A stretch of 64,000 nt of DNA from Diplolepis rosae (GCA_030998225.1 JAPYXD010000754.1:4278001-4342000); one strand, 5' to 3'; counted from the stretch's first letter, positions 24,509-34,385 are shown. Program-made: numbers and translations. Notes: generated by a model from the sequence alone, not told the origin.

Positions 24509-25739
24509 AATATTATATGTTTGCTAAACATTAAAAATATATTACTGAAACTGAAAATTTTCATGTAAAAAGTATTAAATATTTTGGATGAAAAACATTT
24601 AAAAACTTATAATTCTTTATGCCATAAGTTTTTCCTTATCATTTCTATTAATTATTACATTAATTAAGCTTTTTATTTGTTACAAATTTATATTTTTCAT
24701 TAGACACTCTGAAGGTGAGTTTTCTGTTATTACACTCAATTTAAATTTTAAATTAAATAAACATTGTTTATTTTCTTAATTAGTTTAAAATAAAACATTT
24801 TATTTAATAGAGATATTAACAATTAATTTCATAATATAATAAAGTTTAATGTCTCAATATTAATTGATTGTATCTAGTTGTGCAATGAATTTTTTTTGCA
24901 CCGCAATAAATGTCTCTCAAATACTTATCTCAAACAAATTCAGTTACAAACATTTTGTGTGATAGAAGTTAAAAAATAGATAAATCAAAGTGACTGAAAT
25001 AAAGAATAGATGAAAAAGAATATTTTTTAAAATTCTGAATTAAAGTTAATGCGAGCCTGTTAAAATTGGATTGTGTTGAAATGGAAACAAATTTTCTGAT
25101 TTCTAACAATTTTGTTATTAAAATAAAGTTTTGAACTTTATAAAAGAATATGTTTAGATTTTTTGTTAATTTAGATTCCTTACTTTTTATAGCTCATAGT
25201 TTTACTGAATTACATAAAATTCCTAAAGTAATAGGAATTGAAAACTTAAATTTATAATTTTAAAAAATTAAGATGGCTGATATAAAGAAGGCCAATCATG
25301 AAAAGAAAAAGGCAGCAAAGCTGACTGAGGCCTAATTTAATAATGTGCTCACATACCAAATATTATATTTATGAGATGTTCAAAATGGACGAGAACACCG
25401 TATTATCTAAACAAAAAAATTAGACGTTAATATAAGTTATCAGAGAATTACTTTTATTACATAAACTACAGTCAATAATAAAATCACTTTTACTCGATGT
25501 TATTTATACAATAATCTAAGTGCAATTTGTTTTAAAACTATTTCACTGCTTTGAATTATAATATATTATAATAATATATTATTAATATATTTCATAGTAT
25601 AATATTAACAAATTTTAGTCCAAATTCCCAACAGTATTTTTGAAATGTTTTTTTTTGAAAAGGAGTTTCATTTAATTACAGTAGTAATATATAGTATATG
25701 TATTATATGTTTTTGTTATATGTTATATTATATATGTGT
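24509..25739. other. AT-rich spacer before the LTR element
   Basis: No gene, inverted repeat or transposase relic was seen. The base before the LTR is preceded by GTGT (25736-25739), the target duplication of the LTR element. Confidence 0.6.
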
Positions 25740-25887
25740 TGTCACGTCCCGCGACGCATTAGAATGTACTATAGGCATAGGCTAGGTCTAGAGAGAAATC
25801 TGGGGAAATTACTAAAAGAGAGAGAAAACCACCTATTGAAAAGAGAGGTATAACTACGTCACACGCAGCGGGAGACTGCGCAACGCG

Positions 25888-25916
25888 TGACGTCACCAAA
25901 AAATATAATATAAAAA
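25888..25916 (+). promoter_or_regulatory. LTR core promoter: CRE-like palindrome plus TATA box
   Basis: TGACGTCA (25888-25895) is the full CREB/ATF consensus and lies 13 bases before TATAAAAA (25909-25916). The same arrangement is at 42732-42760 in the 3' LTR. Transcription would start roughly 30 bases downstream of the TATA box. Confidence 0.65.
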
Positions 25917-26472
25917 GGACACGCCGCCAAGGGAAAACTAGTCTTGTGAGCAAAATTAAGTGCGGGAAATTTCTAAAATCTTAAAAGGATTCACAGCGTG
26001 AGATACGTGTTTAGTTCAGTTTTCCGAAGAAACGTGTCGTAAATTCTCTGATTGTACTTTCAATCTTTGAAAGGATCTTAGAGTCAGTGTAGAGTGAAAT
26101 AACTATTCTTGTCCTCCTCACACCAGTGGGATATTTGTTTCTGTCTTCCTCACACCAGTGGGATACCTATTGCTGTCTTCGTCGCACCAGTGGAAGAATC
26201 TTTCTCTCTCCCTCACACCTGTGAGGATCATTCATAAAAAAGGGACTATTCACAACTCAACAAAGGTACCGAAAATTCTCTCTATTCTTTACCTATTCCC
26301 TGTGCCATTGTTTGAATCATTGTAAAATTTTAACCTTGTTTATATCAGTGTTAATTGAAATAAATTCAATTTGTATTACTTTACTAATCATTGTGTACTT
26401 TTCATTGACTTATCCTCATCCCTAAGAGAGGATCATTCGATCCTAACTTAAAACGAGGAATCTTCGATCAAA

Positions 26473-26478
26473 GTAAGT
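26473..26478 (+). promoter_or_regulatory. Candidate shared 5' splice donor in U5
   Basis: AAA/GTAAGT is a strong insect donor match located near the end of the LTR, so every genomic transcript would contain it. It could join a short leader to the acceptors placed before each downstream gene. This is inferred from sequence only. Confidence 0.5.
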
Positions 26479-26515
26479 ATTTACGTACTTGTGACGTAAC
26501 ATACTTCCTTTTTTC

Positions 26516-26533
26516 TGGTGCATCGGCCGGGAA
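26516..26533 (+). promoter_or_regulatory. Primer-binding site, tRNA-Gly type
   Basis: TGGTGCATCGGCCGGGAA is complementary to the 3' end of eukaryotic tRNA-Gly (GCC) including CCA, over 18 bases. It lies 14 bases after the LTR. Confidence 0.9.
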
Positions 26534-27403
26534 ACACAAGTCAATTGAAATTGAACACATTGGTTCTTAATAATAAATAAATAAATAAATAAATGATTAT
26601 GAAATATTATTTCAACTTTAAAACTTAAAATTTCAATAAAATAGATTTGTTAGATCACAAAGGGATTTGACCTTGAGGCTAACCTTAATGATTTAATAAT
26701 CAGATCATTTCTTTGAAATTTTATAATTTATATAAATTGTTTAAAAATAAAATAAGTTTGAAAAATCACGCAGAGATCTGACCTTGAGGCTAACCTAAGT
26801 GATTAAGTAACTTATCTTATTTAAAAAGATATTCTAATTTGTTAACCAAGTTTTGATTTAAGTTAAAACAAACATAAAAAAAAACAGAATATTTTTATTT
26901 GCAAAAAAAATTTTTTGTCCAAAGATTTGCACTTAAGTTAACTTTTCCAATATAATAAAAATAATTTATGAATATTTCTATTGATCATTATTATTAACAT
27001 ATTTGTTTAATTGTTATAAACTATTTATAAATAAATAAAATAAATTATTTTAATTTTACATAAAGGGCACATGCAGTTGGTAAAGAAAAATATTTTATTA
27101 TTTTAAGAAATTTATTATTAAAAATTATAAATTTACAAACAATTGAGCGATTATTTATTTAATTTGAATATTTGAAATAATTATATTTTTATATCATTAT
27201 TTTATTTTCAAATGACGAAATACAAATTTCATTTCAAATTATATTGTTATTAAAAATAAATAAACAAATTAAAAATAAATTTTACTAATCTCATTTTATT
27301 TTTCTTAAAAAACAAATTTTATGTATAGTTTTTTTATTGTTATAAACAAATTTAAAATAACAATAAACAATCAAAGATCAATACAAAATATTTTAAATTT
27401 ATA
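26534..27403 (+). other. Untranslated leader with a duplicated 42-bp motif
   Basis: The leader is about 870 bases and AT-rich. Two direct copies of a motif with GACCTTGAGGCTAACC lie at 26654-26695 and 26765-26806. They are candidates for a packaging or dimerisation signal. A (AATA)n run is near 26570-26593. No gene. Confidence 0.6.
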
Positions 27404-27436
27404 ATGACTCAATGTCAAAACCAAATATCCCTTTAG
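27404..27436 (+). other. Short upstream reading frame overlapping the gag start
   Basis: An ATG 8 bases before the gag ATG opens a 10-codon frame (MTQCQNQISL) that ends inside gag in another frame. It may lower gag translation, or it may be chance. Confidence 0.35.
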
Positions 27437-29277
27437 AATCTACCCCGAAAGTTATAACACGTAGTCAAGCTAAACACGATAGTCAGCTTGCAAAAATAGT
27501 AGATTTGAATCAAAAGGGTAATTTAAAAATAAAACCAATTAGAAATAGAGAATATTCAACTGATAATAAATGCCAAAATATCCCTGATCCAATCCCTACA
27601 GAACAAGAATTAGATAACACTCTTAAGTTAGATGATTCAAGTTTAGACAAGACTCTAATTAATAATCAAAATATATCACGTGAAAATTCAGAAAAAACTA
27701 GCGGCTTTCATTCAAGTTTCTGTCCAGATTTAAGCATTGTAACAGGATCCAGTAATCAAGATCAAACTCTAACGAATGAATTATCTTATTTTGACGAATT
27801 CAATTTGCTAAGCTCAACAGTAATAACAGTAGATAATAAAACTTTGAAAGAAAGATTGGAAACCTCATTGGCACGCGAATCTATAATTAGTAACAACGAT
27901 AGCGACGACGACAAAAGCGACACAGAAGCCATAAATCAGGATAATCCCGTAAGAGTAAATAACGAAGAGATGGCCGTGGTCATACCCAACAGCCAGCAGG
28001 TATCCTTACGCGACGCGCTAGAGGTGGTCCCATTGTTTGACGGAAGTAACCTCCCATTGTCACATTTTATTGAGGGTTGCATGGAGGCAAAGGCAATGCT
28101 ACCGACACCTGCAGCTCAAGAAAACCTCGCAAGGCTATTAAGAGGTAAATTAACTGGAGAAGCCAGAAAATGCATTTTTGGTTCTACTTATACAACAATA
28201 GAAGAATTGATAGAAAAATTGAAAAGAGTATATGCCCCTGCGAAAAGCGTGTACCAGTTACAGGGAGAATTAGGTAATACATTTATGTGGGAAAGAGAAA
28301 ATGTACTTTCCTATGCTGCTAGGATAAAAGAAATTGCCGACAAAATCGAAGATGCTCACAGGCTCAATAATAATGGTCAGGTAGATAATAATTTTAAAGT
28401 AAACCTTGAAAAAGACGTAATTCAATGTTTTATACGCGGTTTGCGTCCTGAGTTAGAAATTCGTGTTGAAGAAAAGGATACTTTTAAAGAAGTTATTAGC
28501 GACAGTATTGATATAGAACGAAGATTAGCTGCAAATTCCGCACTACGAAGAAATAAAAATATGGATTATTCAAAAAGTGACGAATCATCTAATAATAAAA
28601 ATAACAAAACAACCCGATTTAACGTAGCACTTGAAAACAAAACTATTTGTTTAATTTGTAAAAAACCAGGTCACACAACTGAAAAATGTTTTCATTTAAG
28701 TAAAGCTCAAGATGCAGTTTTTAATAATAAACAAAAAAATTTTTTGTTGCGTCCTAACCAACAAGGATATAGTAATTTCAATGGTCAAAGAAGTAATAAT
28801 AATAATAATTTTGCAAGAAACAATTACAATAATTTTTCGAATAACAATTTTTTAAGAAATAAAAATCATAATTTTAATAACAATAACAATAATAATTTGC
28901 AAAATAGAAATAATAATTATAAAAACAATAATAATAATGTTTTACAACAAAGACACAACAATAATAACAATTTTCCTAGAAATTTTTACAATAATAACAA
29001 TAATGCTAATAATAATAATAGACAATGGAATCCAGGACAGTATCAAAACTTTAACTTAGGACAGTCTCAAAATCGAAATAAACCATATGAATATAGGTTT
29101 TTACAAAATAATAATAATCAACAAAATTCAAATTATACTGAAGTAGTTTGCAATTATTGTAAAAAACCCGGTCATTTAGTACGAGACTGCAAGATACGAC
29201 CAAATAGCCAATCACAAACAGCTCATCAGGAAAACTCCAAAGCTCTCCCCAGCACGGGTGCACTGAGGAAAGCATAA
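27412..29277 (+). CDS. gag: Gag polyprotein
   Basis: It has 621 residues and forms the virus-like particle. The N-terminal 190 residues are polar and acidic. Residues about 195-385 form a typical retrotransposon capsid region (LEVVPLFDG, LRGKLTGEARKCIFG, QCFIRGLRPELE). Two CCHC zinc knuckles follow: CLICKKPGHTTEKC near residue 413 and CNYCKKPGHLVRDC near residue 580. Between them is a stretch of about 150 residues dominated by Asn with Arg, probably disordered and RNA-binding. Classical errantivirus Gag lacks CCHC knuckles, so two are notable. Protease continues in the -1 frame, and the two frames overlap from 29208 to 29277. Confidence 0.93.
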   Translation: MSKPNIPLESTPKVITRSQAKHDSQLAKIVDLNQKGNLKIKPIRNREYSTDNKCQNIPDPIPTEQELDNTLKLDDSSLDKTLINNQNISRENSEKTSGFHSSFCPDLSIVTGSSNQDQTLTNELSYFDEFNLLSSTVITVDNKTLKERLETSLARESIISNNDSDDDKSDTEAINQDNPVRVNNEEMAVVIPNSQQVSLRDALEVVPLFDGSNLPLSHFIEGCMEAKAMLPTPAAQENLARLLRGKLTGEARKCIFGSTYTTIEELIEKLKRVYAPAKSVYQLQGELGNTFMWERENVLSYAARIKEIADKIEDAHRLNNNGQVDNNFKVNLEKDVIQCFIRGLRPELEIRVEEKDTFKEVISDSIDIERRLAANSALRRNKNMDYSKSDESSNNKNNKTTRFNVALENKTICLICKKPGHTTEKCFHLSKAQDAVFNNKQKNFLLRPNQQGYSNFNGQRSNNNNNFARNNYNNFSNNNFLRNKNHNFNNNNNNNLQNRNNNYKNNNNNVLQQRHNNNNNFPRNFYNNNNNANNNNRQWNPGQYQNFNLGQSQNRNKPYEYRFLQNNNNQQNSNYTEVVCNYCKKPGHLVRDCKIRPNSQSQTAHQENSKALPSTGALRKA

Positions 29278-30311
29278 ATCGAGAACCACTGGCATCCAAT
29301 TCTAACGATCATACAACAACAACAATAAATATTTCAAAGTCCACTTCAATTCCATCAATTATAATATCAACGGAAGGTTTAAAAAACCCAACACACATGA
29401 TGATTGATACTGGTGCTGCTCGAAATTTAATTAAACAAAAGGTTCTCAACCCTGAAGTACCAATAAATAGCCAAAACGTATTAAAACTTACAGGAATTAA
29501 TGATTTACCACTTTACACATTAGGACAAGTAAAAATAAACATTTTTGGTTACCCAACAATATTTAACATTATTCCGAATGAAGTCCCAGTAGAAGAAGAT
29601 GGAGTATTGGGATCAGAATTTTTTCAAGATAACAGAGTGAATATAAACTATACTTCAAAATGCTTAGAAATTGAGAACCACTGTTACCCTTTTAAATCTA
29701 CCAATACATTTACTATTCCAGCTCGAACAGTTACAACATTTTATGTTAATATAAAAAATACAGAAAAGAGTGAAGGGTATGTACCTCGATTACATATCCA
29801 AGATGGCGTCTACGTAGGTGACGCAGTTGTAAAAAATCACAGAGGAAAAGCTTATTTAAAATTTGCAAACACAAATGAAATCCCAATTACATTATCCGTC
29901 CCATTAGTTAATTTAGAAGACTTTGAAGAACAAGAATGCTATAAACAAATTGAAAATTTAATTAATTTCAAACAAACAAATAACGAAGATTTATCAAGTA
30001 AAATATTAAATAACTTTTTAAAAACTGACAATTCTCTAATTAACTCATGCAAATTTTATAATGTAACAGACGAAGACAGAGTAGAATGTATTAAAAAACT
30101 TCTTCGATTAGACCATTTAAATCAAGATGAATATGAACATGTAGAAAAATTAATTAAAAATAATGCAGACAGATTTCAAATCCCAGGAGAACCACTTGAA
30201 GCTACTAATGTATTACAACATTCAATTCCAACTGTAGATGACGCTCCAATTTTTTCAAGACAATATAGATTTCCCAGTTCACAAGGAAGAAATTACAAGA
30301 CAAGTCGATGA
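29208..30311 (+). CDS. pol: Protease and N-terminal part of Pol (-1 frame to gag)
   Basis: The frame is open from 29208 (after a TAG at 29205), so expression probably needs a -1 frameshift in the overlap with gag. I saw no classical slippery heptamer there. The retropepsin active site is MMIDTGAARNLI (coordinates 29397-29432), and the flap/C-terminal GVLGSEFF is about 60 residues on. The remaining 200 residues are the usual spacer leading to RT, ending at VDDAPIFSRQYRFP. The frame then stops; the RT frame continues one base away, with the break near 30275. The first ATG (29397) is internal, directly before the active site, and is unlikely to be a real start. Confidence 0.9.
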   Translation, partial: PITNSSSGKLQSSPQHGCTEESINREPLASNSNDHTTTTINISKSTSIPSIIISTEGLKNPTHMMIDTGAARNLIKQKVLNPEVPINSQNVLKLTGINDLPLYTLGQVKINIFGYPTIFNIIPNEVPVEEDGVLGSEFFQDNRVNINYTSKCLEIENHCYPFKSTNTFTIPARTVTTFYVNIKNTEKSEGYVPRLHIQDGVYVGDAVVKNHRGKAYLKFANTNEIPITLSVPLVNLEDFEEQECYKQIENLINFKQTNNEDLSSKILNNFLKTDNSLINSCKFYNVTDEDRVECIKKLLRLDHLNQDEYEHVEKLIKNNADRFQIPGEPLEATNVLQHSIPTVDDAPIFSRQYRFPSSQGRNYKTSR

Positions 30312-31632
30312 ATTATTAAAAAATAAAATAATCAAGCCCTCACAATCACCATATAACACTCCAGTGTGGATAGTTCCTAAAAAACCTGATTCTCAAGGAA
30401 AAATAAAATGGAGAATGGTTCTTGATTTTCGTAAATTAAATGAAAAAACAATTGGCGATTCGTATCCTTTACCTAATATAAACGATATACTTGATTCTCT
30501 AGGATCAGCAAAATATTTTTCAGTGTTTGATTTAGCTACCGGTTTTCACCATATAAAAATGGATCCAAAAGACTCGCATAAAACCGCGTTTTCTACACCT
30601 CACGGTCATTACGAATTCGATAGAATGCCTTTCGGTTTAAAAACTGCACCTGCCACATTTCAAAGATTAATGGATTTAACATTAACTGGATTAATAGGAA
30701 CGGAACTTTTTGTATATCTCGATGACATAGTTATATATGCAAATACTCTAGAAGAGCACGAAATTAAATTTAACAATTTAGCAGAAAGACTTAGAAAAGC
30801 AAATCTTCACTTACAACCAGACAAATGCGAATTTTTACGACCTGAAGTAGGATATTTAGGTCATATAATTGATAAAAATGGAGTACGTCCAGATCCAAAA
30901 AAGATAATAGCTGTAAAAAACTTTCCAGTCCCAAAAACACAGAAAAATGTTAAACAATTTTTAGGCTTAGCAGGATATTATAGACGATTTATTGATGGAT
31001 TTTCAAAAATTGCAAGTCCTTTAAATCAACTTCTGAAAAAAGATACACATTTTAATTGGACAGAAAAACAACAAGCAGCTTTCGAAATTTTAAAAGCAAA
31101 ATTATGTGAAGAACCACTTTTACAACGACCTGATTTTTCTCAACCTTTTATACTCACAACAGATGCCTCAGGATTTGCAATAGGAGGTATTTTATCACAA
31201 GGTAAAATAGGTAAAGATAAGCCAATAGCATATGCTTCACGTAGTCTAAGTGATACTGAGAAAAAATATGATACATATGAGAAAGAAGCTCTTGCTATAA
31301 TATTTTGTGTAACTCATTTTCGTCCTTATTTGTATGGGAGAAAATTTACTTTAGTGACTGATCACAAACCTCTAGTTTGGTTTCAAAATTCTAAAGACCC
31401 TTGTTCACGAGTTTCACGTTGGAGACTGAAACTCGCAGAATATGATTTTGATGTAATTTACAAAGCAGGAAAAATGAATGTAAATGCAGACGCTCTCTCA
31501 AGAAACCCTATTGATGATAACAAAGAGAAATCAAGATATTTACAAGTTGACGCCAATGATACTTTTATGACTTCCCAAGAAAAAAATGTTTTCAAAGAAA
31601 ACTTTTACAAGAAAAAAACAAGAAAACTCTAA
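30238..31632 (+). CDS. pol: Reverse transcriptase and RNase H
   Basis: The RT palm and fingers are clear: WRMVLDFRKLNEKT, FSVFDLATGFHHI, FGLKTAPATFQRLMD and the catalytic YLDD near residue 160. RNase H follows with TTDASGFAIGG, YEKEALAI and TDHKPLVWF, ending DALSRNP. The motifs are of Ty3/gypsy errantivirus type. The N-terminal few residues before HKEEITRQ are not RT-like, because the natural frame enters from the protease frame by a one-base shift near 30275. Another shift, near 31600, is needed to reach the next segment. Confidence 0.95.
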   Translation: MTLQFFQDNIDFPVHKEEITRQVDELLKNKIIKPSQSPYNTPVWIVPKKPDSQGKIKWRMVLDFRKLNEKTIGDSYPLPNINDILDSLGSAKYFSVFDLATGFHHIKMDPKDSHKTAFSTPHGHYEFDRMPFGLKTAPATFQRLMDLTLTGLIGTELFVYLDDIVIYANTLEEHEIKFNNLAERLRKANLHLQPDKCEFLRPEVGYLGHIIDKNGVRPDPKKIIAVKNFPVPKTQKNVKQFLGLAGYYRRFIDGFSKIASPLNQLLKKDTHFNWTEKQQAAFEILKAKLCEEPLLQRPDFSQPFILTTDASGFAIGGILSQGKIGKDKPIAYASRSLSDTEKKYDTYEKEALAIIFCVTHFRPYLYGRKFTLVTDHKPLVWFQNSKDPCSRVSRWRLKLAEYDFDVIYKAGKMNVNADALSRNPIDDNKEKSRYLQVDANDTFMTSQEKNVFKENFYKKKTRKL

Positions 31633-32953
31633 AAATGAGGTAAGACCTTCAAAACGAAGAAACTTGAATCCAGAAATCGTACCAGACGACGTAGATCGTT
31701 TTAGCGAAATTTCGGAAGCCCAAATATTAAATATCGACTCAAAAATCCCAGAATATTTCCAGGAATTTCTTAGTGAAGAATTATTTAGTGAGATTGGTAA
31801 GAATATTTTAAAATACACAAATTTATTCAAAAATATGGCTTCAAGACTTATTTTTATGACAATATTTTTATTAAGTCCAGTGTTTTCCAAAAAATACGAA
31901 AATTTATCATGGAAAACTATTACTACGAGAGCTCAAAAGAGAATAGAGCAAGAAAAAGCAAAAAATTTGAATCGAAACGAAACTCAAGAAAAATTAGACG
32001 AAAATTTTTCTTCTAAACCTCTTATGAAAAAACCACGAGGTAGGCCAAGAAAAAATTTGAAAAATATTCCCTCTCAAACAAAAAGAAAGAGAGGTAGGCC
32101 AAGAAAACAAATGTTTGAAAACGAATTACCAGAAATAAATGTGCAAAAGGGAAGCCGAACAAAAGTAGAATCAGATTCCGACTCTGATCCTGATTATTTA
32201 GATTATTTGAAACAAACTCAAGCCAAAAATAAAAAGAAGAAGAATGCCAAGAAGCCAAAAAATATTAATGAATTTGAAAGTGAAGAAAGTGAGAATTATT
32301 TTTCAACCTCAGAAGATGAAATCAACGACATTGAAACCTCACACGAAGGAAATGATGGAGAAAATTATGAAGAAAATTGGGAAGAGAATTTTGAAGATGA
32401 TCTTGAAGACGATTTTGAAAAGAATTTCGAACAGAATTTTGAAGAAAATTTTGAAGACAATCTTGAGGAAAATTTTGATGAGAAGTTTGAAGAAAACCAA
32501 GAAGAAAAATTGGAAGAAGAATTTGAAGAGCCTTATTTTGAAGAAAATTTGAGATTAAACCGAAGATCTCAAATAAATTGTGAAAAAATCGATAAAGATC
32601 ATGATAATTATAATCGTCCACCCCCAGAACCTCCTCCTATAAACTCTCAAACAGAAAAAATTATAACAAAGAAAAATTTAGTTGAATGTCGCGATCAATT
32701 AACTATGCGAAAAGATAATTATGCATATTTTGTTACAACAAATGGAACTCCTCGCGACAACGGATCAAAAATTTTAGAAAAACGTGAAACTTTACCAAAA
32801 TTTAAAAATTTACAAAAGGGGATAGCAAAAGAGATTAAAAAAGGAAACTACTACCATTTTGCACTTCCAATTGAAGAAGAAACTAAAGATAATTTATCTG
32901 AAACTTTAAATAATATAAAATTATCAATTCATTCATTACATGAATTATCTTAA
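31586..32953 (+). CDS. Pol linker: Glu-rich segment with two AT-hooks
   Basis: It has 455 residues between RNase H and integrase and shares no motif with either. Two AT-hook cores (RGRPRKN and RGRPRKQ, near residues 150-172) are followed by an acidic patch and about 110 residues of repeating EENFED-like units. AT-hooks bind AT-rich minor groove, so a role in chromatin tethering or integration targeting is possible. The same frame continues past the TAA at 32951 into integrase, so this looks like a Pol domain cut by one stop codon. It could also be a free protein. Related elements usually have a much shorter linker. Confidence 0.75.
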   Translation: MFSKKTFTRKKQENSKNEVRPSKRRNLNPEIVPDDVDRFSEISEAQILNIDSKIPEYFQEFLSEELFSEIGKNILKYTNLFKNMASRLIFMTIFLLSPVFSKKYENLSWKTITTRAQKRIEQEKAKNLNRNETQEKLDENFSSKPLMKKPRGRPRKNLKNIPSQTKRKRGRPRKQMFENELPEINVQKGSRTKVESDSDSDPDYLDYLKQTQAKNKKKKNAKKPKNINEFESEESENYFSTSEDEINDIETSHEGNDGENYEENWEENFEDDLEDDFEKNFEQNFEENFEDNLEENFDEKFEENQEEKLEEEFEEPYFEENLRLNRRSQINCEKIDKDHDNYNRPPPEPPPINSQTEKIITKKNLVECRDQLTMRKDNYAYFVTTNGTPRDNGSKILEKRETLPKFKNLQKGIAKEIKKGNYYHFALPIEEETKDNLSETLNNIKLSIHSLHELS

Positions 32954-33019
32954 AAATTTAAATTACGATCTATTAGTATATCAAAAACTTCCAGAATTAA
33001 TCATATACCTTGGGAAGAA

Positions 33020-34153
33020 GTGAAATCAATTTTCGATTCAATTTTTTCAAATTCAACTACAAAAATTATAGTTTGCAATGGAATAACGCAATATCCAACA
33101 AAGGAACAACGAACTCATTTAATTGAAGAAGCTCACTCCTCAGCATTAGGAGGCCATAAAGGCGTTACAAAAACTTATAGCCGAATTCGCCAAAAATTTT
33201 TTTGGGAAAATATGAAAGTAGACATTCAAAAATATATTCAAGGCTGTTTACAATGTCAACTGAAAAAATTAATCAGCGTCAAAACAAAAAACCCTATGGT
33301 AATCACTGACACACCCACTACTGCTTTTGAAAAAATATCAATGGACATTGTTGGTCCACTACCTGAAACAAAATCTGGTAACTTATATATTCTAACGATA
33401 CAAGACAATTTTACCAAATATTCTTTAGCAATACCTCTTCCTAATCACCAAGCTAGTACGATAGCAGATGCTTTCGTGAAAAAATTTATTTGCATATTTG
33501 GATCACCGAAAGGAGTACTTACTGACCAAGGCAGAGATTTTTTAAGTAATTTATTAAAAAGATTGGCAAAACGTTTTAGAATTAAACAATTTCGTACCAC
33601 AGCATTTCACCCTCAATCAAACGGGTCATTAGAACGTTCACATCATGTTTTAGGAGAATATCTCAAACAATTTGTTGCAAAAAATTCAGAATGGGATGAT
33701 TGGCTTGAACTAGCAATGTTCTCATATAATACTAGTGTACATGAAGGCACAAAATGCACACCCTATGAATTGGTTTTTGGTAAACTAGCTCGTGAACCTT
33801 CCAGTGAACCTTTATCACAACAAGAAAAATTACAAACATATGACGATTATTTAATTAATTTCGTAACACAACTACATGAAATGCGAACACAAGCAAGAGA
33901 AAATCTTATTTCAGCAAAAGAAAAATCGAAATTATATTATGACAAAAAAATAAGTCCTTTAGAAGTAAAAATTGGAGATTACGTGTTTTTATTAAAAGGA
34001 GGAAAAATTAAAAAACTTGACAGCCATTATACAGGGCCTTATGAAATATTGGAAGTGTTAGGAAACGGGAATGTCAAAATAAGCTATAAAGGCAAACCTA
34101 CTGTTGTCCACATTAATAGACTAAAACGCTCACATGTGCAAGTACAAAAGTAA
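33020..34153 (+). CDS. pol: Integrase
   Basis: It has 377 residues (the frame is open from 32954). The HHCC zinc domain is complete (EEAHSSALGGHKG, then CLQCQ). The DD35E core has D in ISMDIVGPLP, D in GVLTDQGRDF, and E in GSLERSHH exactly 35 residues after the second D. The C-terminal part includes a GPY module (YTGPYEILEVLG) and ends near LKRSHVQVQK. No chromodomain. Function: insertion of the cDNA into host DNA, giving the 4-bp duplication seen. Confidence 0.95.
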   Translation: MKSIFDSIFSNSTTKIIVCNGITQYPTKEQRTHLIEEAHSSALGGHKGVTKTYSRIRQKFFWENMKVDIQKYIQGCLQCQLKKLISVKTKNPMVITDTPTTAFEKISMDIVGPLPETKSGNLYILTIQDNFTKYSLAIPLPNHQASTIADAFVKKFICIFGSPKGVLTDQGRDFLSNLLKRLAKRFRIKQFRTTAFHPQSNGSLERSHHVLGEYLKQFVAKNSEWDDWLELAMFSYNTSVHEGTKCTPYELVFGKLAREPSSEPLSQQEKLQTYDDYLINFVTQLHEMRTQARENLISAKEKSKLYYDKKISPLEVKIGDYVFLLKGGKIKKLDSHYTGPYEILEVLGNGNVKISYKGKPTVVHINRLKRSHVQVQK

Positions 34154-34200
34154 ATAAATAAAAATAGAAACAAAATATCTGTACCTTAATTATAAAAAAA

Positions 34201-34231
<31 letters not shown>

Positions 34232-34385
34232 CATATACAACTTAAATAAGATATAGAAATTTTATTTTGTCGATAAATAGTTTTTTTTTTGGTTATGAAA
34301 ATATATGTTTTATATATAAAATAAAAAATATATATAAAACAAAATAAAAATGAATTTTCAGACATAACACATTATTCCAGATATA
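34154..34385 (+). other. Intergenic TA-rich gap with two splice-acceptor candidates
   Basis: AT-rich DNA with (TA)n near 34200-34235. AG acceptors at GAATTTTCAG (ending 34361) and ATTATTCCAG (ending 34380) precede the CARD-like gene. Confidence 0.5.

Larger units (their letters stand above)
25740..26501 (+). repeat. 5' LTR
   Basis: It is 762 bases, ends TG...CA, and differs from the 3' LTR only at 26195 (A against T) and 26357 (G against T). U3 carries a TGACGTCA palindrome (25888-25895) just before a TATA box (25909-25916). AATAAA is at 26359-26364, and a GTAAGT donor lies in U5 (26473-26478). Four related copies of CTCACACCAGTGGG spaced about 32 bases lie at 26117-26226. Confidence 0.97.

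Noticed and set aside
25759..25953. 64-codon minus-strand frame, also at 42603-42797
   Set aside because: Present in both LTRs only because the LTRs are identical; antisense, no known product.
29209..29277. Classical slippery heptamer for the gag-pol shift
   Set aside because: None of the in-phase heptamers in the overlap fits XXXYYYZ; the mechanism is left open.
32244..32552. Lys-rich frame inside the Glu-rich Pol segment
   Set aside because: It is the shifted reading of GAA/AAT-rich codons of the main frame.
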